A stretch of 64,000 nt of DNA from Ceratothoa steindachneri (taxonomy: Eukaryota > Arthropoda > Malacostraca > Isopoda > Cymothoidae). Location: positions 75,180,162-75,244,161 of the forward strand of contig OZ018320.1 of assembly GCA_963969495.1 (NCBI GenBank), in the 5' to 3' direction. Of the stretch, positions 58,968 to 64,000 are shown piece by piece. The notes under the pieces are model-generated. The model was not told the DNA's origin. It searched no databases and worked only from the letters and a program-made list of their open reading frames with translations. Every line of letters starts with the position of its first letter. Position 1 is the first letter of the stretch. A program made the translations under genes and the position numbers.

Positions 58968-61005
58968 CTTAAGTTCCACATTCATGTAACTTTCAGGCGG
59001 TTTGACTTTGAGGATTCGTGGAACAATTTCAAAAATAAGTTCATGAGTCTTCAATCAAGTTGTATCCCTCTGAAATGCCTCCGTCGGTCTTCTGTTCAAC
59101 CAAAGTGGTTTAATCGAGAAATCGGCGAACTGCTTAGGGAGAAGAGAAATGCGTACCGGCGATCGAAGATCTCGGGTGCCTTTGGCGAGTACCGAAGGCT
59201 AGCCAGAAGAGTGAAGTCCAGCATAAGGGCGGCTGAGCGTACTGAGGAACTCCGAGTGGTGAGACTCTGCAAGGAGAATCCCAAGGAGTTCTTCGGCTAT
59301 GTAAATAGCCGTAAACCAATCCATCGTAAGATTGGGCCCTTAGTGGACGAGGAGGGTGCATTAACTCACTCAGATGCAAAAAATGCTAACCTTCTCAATG
59401 ACTACTTCTCCTCAGTGTTTACTAAAGAGTGTGGTCCCATCCCCCAGCCCACGTATTCCTACTCGGATGAAAAGCTGGAGGCAATGGACTTCACCGAAGG
59501 AGAAATAAAGAAGAAGATCGCTGACCTAAAGACGAATAAGTCCCCTGGACCGGATGGGATTATACCCAAGGTGTTGAAGGAAGTGTGCGATGAAGTATCA
59601 CGACATCTGTGCGCTATCTTTAACATGTCAATCCGGACCGGAGGCGTTCCTAGAGACTGGCGTGAGGCGGAGGTGACTGATCTTCAAGAAAGGAGACCCC
59701 AGCCATCCGTCAAACTACCAACCTATCAGTCTGACTTCGATAGTCGGTAAACTCATGGAAAGCATCATGGTGGATAAAATGACGTCGTATTTAGAGTCAA
59801 ACCTGCTACTGAGGAGTTCCCAGCACGGCTTCCGAAGGCAACGGTCATGCCTGACGAACCTTGTGGAATTCTTCCACTTCGTCTTCAGTGAGCACGATTG
59901 GGACAAGGCGGTGGATGTGGTTTACTTAGACTTTCAGAAAGCCTTTGATAAGGTACCACGCCGCTGCCTTCTTCGGAAAGTGCGAGCGCTGGGCATAGAC
60001 GGAAAAGTAGCCGGCTGGATCGAGAACTGGCAAAGTGGCAGACGGCAACGGGTGGTGGTAAATGGACAGGCTTCTGAGTGGGTGCCCGTTACTAGCGAGG
60101 TGCCTCAAGGTTCTGTCCTCGGACCACTACTATTTATCATCTACGTCAACGACATGGACGATGACATGGTTGCCAAGATTTCCAAATTTGCCGACGATAC
60201 CAAGCTTGGAATGAACGTTGCAAAGGATGGAAATACTGCCCGCCTGCATGAAGATCTTGTGACGATTGGGGAGTGGTTGCACACGTGGCAAATGCCTTTT
60301 AACGTGAACAAATGCAAATTAATGCATATCGGCAACAGAAACCCTAAATCTCATTATATCCTTAAGGGCACTGCTCTTGAATCAAGTGACACTGAGAAGG
60401 ACTTGGGTGTTACTATCACTAGCGACCTCAAGTTCTCGAAACAGTGCATCGAGGCAGAGAAGAAAGCCCAAAGGATGTTAGGCTACATAAAGCGCCAGTT
60501 TGTATACCGTAACAAGGAGATAGTACTTTGTCTGTACAACTACCTCGTTCGTCCGCACCTGGAGTATGCCGTACAATTTTGGAGTCCATCGTTTCGAAAG
60601 GACATCGCAAGGTTGGAACGCGTACAAGCTAGGACAACCAAACTGATTCCCTCTATCCGACATAAATGTTATGAGGATAGACTAAGGGAATTAGATCTGT
60701 TCTCGCTGGAAACCCGTAGACTGCATGGTCAGCTCATCGAAGTCTTCAAAATACTTCGAGGGTTCGACAATGTTGACTACCGGGATATTTTCACACTGAG
60801 TGAGAACAGAACGCGCAATCACGGCTTCAAACTTGAACTGAAGCGTTACAACCGCAATATGTGTGTAAATTTTTTCACTTACAGTATCTGCGGTAAGTGG
60901 AACGCACTTCCAGTGAGAGTTGTCAACAGTGAATCTGTTGACCAGTTAAAGTCAAGACTAGACAAAGTCTTGAAAAGTGGCCGTTTAGGGACGCAAAACA
61001 ATTGA
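58968..61005 (+). pseudogene. CR1/L2-like reverse transcriptase with one frameshift
   Basis: The first frame (open from 58968; first ATG 59043) has the linker PKWFNREIGELLREKRNAYR, then KTNKSPGPDGIIPKVLK and IFNMSIRTGGVPRDWREAEV. A one-base slip near 59680 moves reading to IFKKGDPSHPSNYQPISLTS. The second frame (from 59755) gives QHGFRRQRSC, VVYLDFQKAFDKVPRR (motif A), EVPQGSVLGPLLFIIYVND (motif B), ISKFADDTKL (motif C, FADD at 60187) and NVNKCKLMHIG. The C-terminal domain DLFSLETRRLHGQLIEVFKI with NHGFKLELKRYN runs to the stop at 61005. Catalytic residues are intact. Confidence 0.93.
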
Positions 61006-61144
61006 GCAGTCATGTGCCTGCTCGATTGATAGTCCTAGGGTACCCTCTTTGAATGGACCGTAAGGTCTCCTAGGGTACTTACTTTCCTTGTTACTCCTTG
61101 TTACTCCTATTTCACTGCCATCTCTTGAATATTAAGTGGGCATT

Positions 61145-61592
61145 ATTGGATTATCTACCAATTAAACTGCACATGTCAATTAAACTGCACTTGCCAATTA
61201 AACTGCACTTGTCAATTAAACTGCAATTGCCTTTTAACTGCACTTGACAATTAAACTGAAATTGCTAATTTAACTGCACTTGCCAATTTAACTGCACTTG
61301 CCAATTAAACTGCAATTACCAATTAAACTGCACTTGCCGATTAAACTGCAAATGCCAATTAAACTGCACTTACCAATTTAACTGCAAATGGCAATTAAAC
61401 TGCACTTGCCAATTAAACTGCACTTACCAATTTAACTGCACTTGCCAATTAAACTGCACTTACCAATTGAACTGCACTTGCCAATTAAATTGCACTTGCC
61501 AATTAAACTGCAATTGCCAATTAAACTGCACTTGCCAATTAAACTGCACTTGCCGATAAAACTGAAAATGCCAATTTAACTGCAATTTAACC
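61145..61592 (+). repeat. 18-bp tandem array in the LINE 3' tail
   Basis: About 24 units of CCAATTAAACTGCACTTG with frequent point changes (CAATTT, CAAATG, ACTTACC). It begins about 140 bp after the RT stop and ends before GCAATTTAACCACTG. CR1-type LINEs often end in short repeats, but units of this length and number are unusual. Confidence 0.95.
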
Positions 61593-61620
61593 ACTGTAAG
61601 TATGTGGTTGCTGTAATAAA

Positions 61621-62010
61621 AGTCATCCTCCATGACAGTGTACGGGCATGTTCGGCGGACACTCCCAATTCACGCCAAGTAATTAAGTTGCACGATCCTT
61701 CCCCTGCGTCGTGAACGAGATCCCTCGCCCGCATAATGAAATGCACATAAAGATCAGAATGGCAATCGGGGGCAAGCTTGAAGGCACTAAGCGGACGTTC
61801 CTCTGAGGGGGAAGGGGATCAGGTGGTATTCTGTCACTGTTCCGGAAGAGAGGAAAGAGAGCGGGTATGTTGTTGTGAGGACTGTGAAGAAATGTTAGTG
61901 GTGTTGGGATTGCCTATGTGGATGTGGAACTACCTTACCTCTATGGGAGAGGTAGTAACTTCACCGTATCCACCAATGAGCGGCCAGCTCTTGAGGCCGC
62001 TGAAAATTTA
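61621..62010. other. No gene seen
   Basis: The frame at 61778-62011 is rich in Glu, Gly and Cys but has no family signature. Confidence 0.35.
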
Positions 62011-62012
62011 GT

Positions 62013-62095
62013 GTCCGCACTTCCTTGGATCAAACCCGACACCTAGACGCGAGAAGTCCAATGCGGAATTCACTGAGCCAGTGACTGCATCCAAT
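62013..62095 (-). repeat. tRNA-derived SINE head on the minus strand
   Basis: Minus strand: box A TGGCTCAGTGA (62080-62070) and box B GGGTTTGATCC (62037-62027), separated by about 32 bp, as in a tRNA. The arms do not close a cloverleaf, so a SINE, not a tRNA gene. Confidence 0.6.
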
Positions 62096-62309
62096 GAACC
62101 AATTTAAAGACCTAAATAGAATCGTTTCAATTTGTTATTTTATCACTCACTTTAATTAGCTCCCCTCCCCCAACCCAGTACTACCGCTCTTCGTGCATCC
62201 CGACCCCCCTAAAAAAACTAGTCCCGAGTGAGTTTCATTAACGGGTCGGGGGACTCGGTCTAGAAATGACAGGGGCGTAAGGGGCAATTAAGAGCTTATG
62301 ACTTAAAAT

Positions 62310-62640
62310 AATTGATAAACAAGGTCAACACACCTAGTTCGAGTGCTCTCAATAATTCTGACTTACGACCTTCAAAACTTTCAACAAGTGGGGCAATCCG
62401 ACCCATAGTAAGTATTCTTTTTTAATAATTCTTAGACTAACCTTGGGGAGACCTTGGAAATTATATCATTCGAAAGAGAATGTAAAACAACATAAGGATT
62501 TCAAATTTCGTTAAAATCTGCAGAATAGATACGATGTTATTGCCAAAATACTCATTGAAAAGTAAAATGGTTACCATCTGAAAAACGACCGACCTACGGA
62601 CCGACATGTAGAGTCGCGACTAAAAATGATTGATACCATA
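62310..62640 (-). repeat. Dispersed repeat family R1, copy d (one internal unit)
   Basis: Same order and orientation as copy c: GATAAACAAGGTCAACA, CAATAATTCTGACTTACGAC, then CATTCGAAAGAGAATGTAAA, then GAAAAGTAAAATGGTTACCA and GAGTCGCGACTAAAAATGA. A single unit is present. Confidence 0.82.
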
Positions 62641-62954
62641 AAATAAAAATATGTCTAATACCCCGTTCCAGGTTATGTGGGCAGGCAGAAGAGTAAAACC
62701 TGGAAGTGAGACACGCCCTTCCGACCACATTACTCAAGAGAAAATAGTTCTCTTTTATAAATCTCCCATTATCTTTTCTGCATCTGCTCGTACCCTATGA
62801 AGAGGAAAAGATGGTATTAAACGTCCTTAAATAAATATTGCAGAAAATTGAGGAATGTCGTAAAACAATCCATCTACGATGAAACTCGGAATTTATATCA
62901 ACGTTTTGTTTTATGGGCAAATTTATTAATGGTATTAATTATAATTATTCGCCA

Positions 62955-62959
<5 letters not shown>

Positions 62960-63008
<49 letters not shown>
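62960..63008. repeat. (TA)n tract hosting mariner copy 4
   Basis: About 48 bp of TA with one GT interruption, ending exactly at a mariner end. Confidence 0.96.
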
Positions 63009-63597
63009 CGAGGGGCGGTCAATAAGTTTTGCAATTCGGATATAAGGAAACGAGATATGAGGAAAAGTGTTTTATTATTTTTCAATATAACTACCCTCGA
63101 CTTCAATGCACTTGCGCCACTTGTCGCTGAGGCTTCGGATTCCCGACAACCAGAAATCTCCGACTGCTGTTCGATTCACTCCTGGACAGCGAGATGGACA
63201 TCTTTATCGTCCCCAAACCGGCGCCCACGCAGTGCACCTTTGAGCTGGCCGAATAAAAAGTAGTCGCTAGGGGCCAGATCTGGACTGTAGGGGGGATGGT
63301 TGAGCTACTCGAATCCGCACTCGCGCAGGGCAGCTTGTGCAACTCTGGCCTTGTGGACTTTGACGACGTTGAAGTCGATCATGGGGCGTGAGGTTTCTAG
63401 GGACCCAACGGGAGAGGCCTTGGTCATGGCCAAATTGTTGTGGATGATGTTGATAACACTTCCATGTGATATTCCAAGTTTTCGCTCGATTTCTTCGACC
63501 TTCGCCCGTTGATTTTCGAGGATGATCCTCTCCACACGGGCTACATTGTCCTCGTTGGTTACGTCTGACGGGCGTCCTGGGCGGGGGTCATCTTCTT
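63009..63597 (-). mobile_element. Mariner copy 4, 5' truncated
   Basis: The left inverted end CGAGGGGCGGTCAATAAG starts at 63009 after TA. Sequence then follows copy 1, including the shared deletion junction, and breaks off near 63597 inside the HTH part. Unrelated repeat sequence follows. Confidence 0.92.
63075..63597 (-). pseudogene. Mariner transposase remnant, copy 4
   Basis: Minus strand: ERIILENQRAKVEEIERKLG, then ISHGSVINIIHNNLAMTKAS, a frame slip, then the junction RPMIDFNVVKVHKARVAQAA and LRECGFE before a stop. The remaining C-terminal part ends EGSYIEK in another frame. The catalytic centre is absent. Confidence 0.9.
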
Positions 63598-64000
63598 ACC
63601 AAAGTCCGGTCTCATGCATTTTTATTCGCCTCCTGCAAATTTTGCAGTCTAGTCGTCGACCAACTTTTGTCCATTCAAAGTTGGTCGGGGCTCAGAGAAG
63701 TTAGACCACCCAATCCTCTGGTTCCCCTGTATATGAGGGAAAGGGGCGATAAATAACATGCTTACATTCTTCCCACCCTTTTGTCTCACTGCTGCCCCCA
63801 TTATCCCCCCCAAGGGGGTGTTAGGTGTTGCATGAAGACCATGCTGCAGCTGATACCAGATTTTGTACCCCCGTTCCCTGCCCTAACCGCCGAAGTTGCG
63901 TTCCCTACTCACCCCAAATCCCACAGTTGTATTCCTACTCGGATCTAACCCTTGTAGGATGATTAGTGGCTCAATATCTTGCACACATTTTGACACCATC
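63598..64000. other. No gene seen; possible dispersed repeat
   Basis: CAGTCTAGTCGTCGACCAAC (from about 63647) is loosely similar to 51.22-51.45 kb, suggesting two old copies of one repeat. No coding motif. Confidence 0.4.

Larger units (their letters stand above)
58968..61620 (+). mobile_element. CR1/L2-like LINE, 5' truncated, near-intact RT
   Basis: Contains the endonuclease-RT linker, the whole RT and C-terminal domain, a short 3' region and an 18-bp tandem tail. The endonuclease is lost by 5' truncation. Only one frameshift (near 59680) separates two long open frames, so this is probably the youngest large element in the window. Confidence 0.88.

Noticed and set aside
61145..61592. CRISPR-like array of 18-bp repeats
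   Set aside because: No spacers; a head-to-tail minisatellite after a LINE.
62013..62095. Functional tRNA gene on the minus strand
   Set aside because: Boxes present, but the arms do not fold into a cloverleaf.

Overview
The window looks like intergenic DNA from an animal with a large, AT-rich, repeat-laden nuclear genome. I suspect a crustacean, possibly a decapod. The grounds are the mix of long (TA)n tracts, Penelope-like elements (PLEs), mariner and Tc1 relics, CR1/L2- and Jockey-like LINEs and Ty3/Gypsy elements, plus a GAACATAAGAAC-type repeat that I associate with crustaceans. No intact host gene, rRNA or functional tRNA gene was found. Possible host coding traces are a 27-codon C-terminus at the left edge and one weak terminal-exon candidate near 1.7 kb. 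Family names rest on motif recognition, not on database searches.

Layout. 0-4.3 kb: unexplained sequence, a tRNA-like SINE, a broken non-LTR reverse transcriptase (RT) and a hammerhead-like motif. 4.2-6.8 kb: two PLEs, tail to tail around a (TA)n tract. 7.2-7.8 kb: a decayed reading frame of an unnamed arthropod family. 12.2-18.9 kb: a very old Ty3/Gypsy relic on the minus strand, with integrase, RT traces, diverged long terminal repeats (LTRs) and a primer-binding-like site; a second LTR-like block (15.2-16.6 kb) sits inside it. 19-25.6 kb: interspersed repeats, a SINE, simple and tandem repeats. 25.7-26.8 kb: a solo LTR with a perfect 5-bp target duplication. 27.5-29.4 kb: a 41-bp satellite. 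29.4-30.9 kb: an LTR-like block carrying a ~80-bp C-rich tandem array. 32.7-33.6 kb: a non-autonomous mariner. 34.07-34.29 kb: a 223-bp MITE. 35.3-35.65 and 41.56-41.83 kb: two arrays of the same ~50-bp minisatellite. 35.9-38.5 kb: a Jockey-like LINE on the minus strand, split by a 277-bp foldback element. 39.6-40.7 kb: a second solo LTR. 44.5-50.6 kb: the most interesting element, a Ty3/Gypsy-type retroelement whose domains run gag, protease, integrase, RT, RNase H. Integrase precedes RT, the order of the Gmr1 group, not of ordinary Gypsy. 53.0-57.4 kb: two mariners and PLE fragments in both orientations. 57.9-58.2 kb: a Tc1 relic. 59.0-61.6 kb: a nearly intact CR1/L2-like RT with one frameshift and an 18-bp tandem array in its 3' tail. 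62.0-63.6 kb: a SINE, a fourth copy of a dispersed repeat and a fourth mariner.

Nothing here appears to work as a host pathway. The window records successive transposition: elements nested in each other, PLEs and mariners next to or inside TA microsatellites, and non-autonomous derivatives sharing one deletion and presumably moved by a transposase encoded elsewhere. Unusual architectures are the integrase-first Gypsy-type element, the PLE/(TA)n association, the hammerhead-like hairpins and the minisatellites dispersed or embedded in elements.
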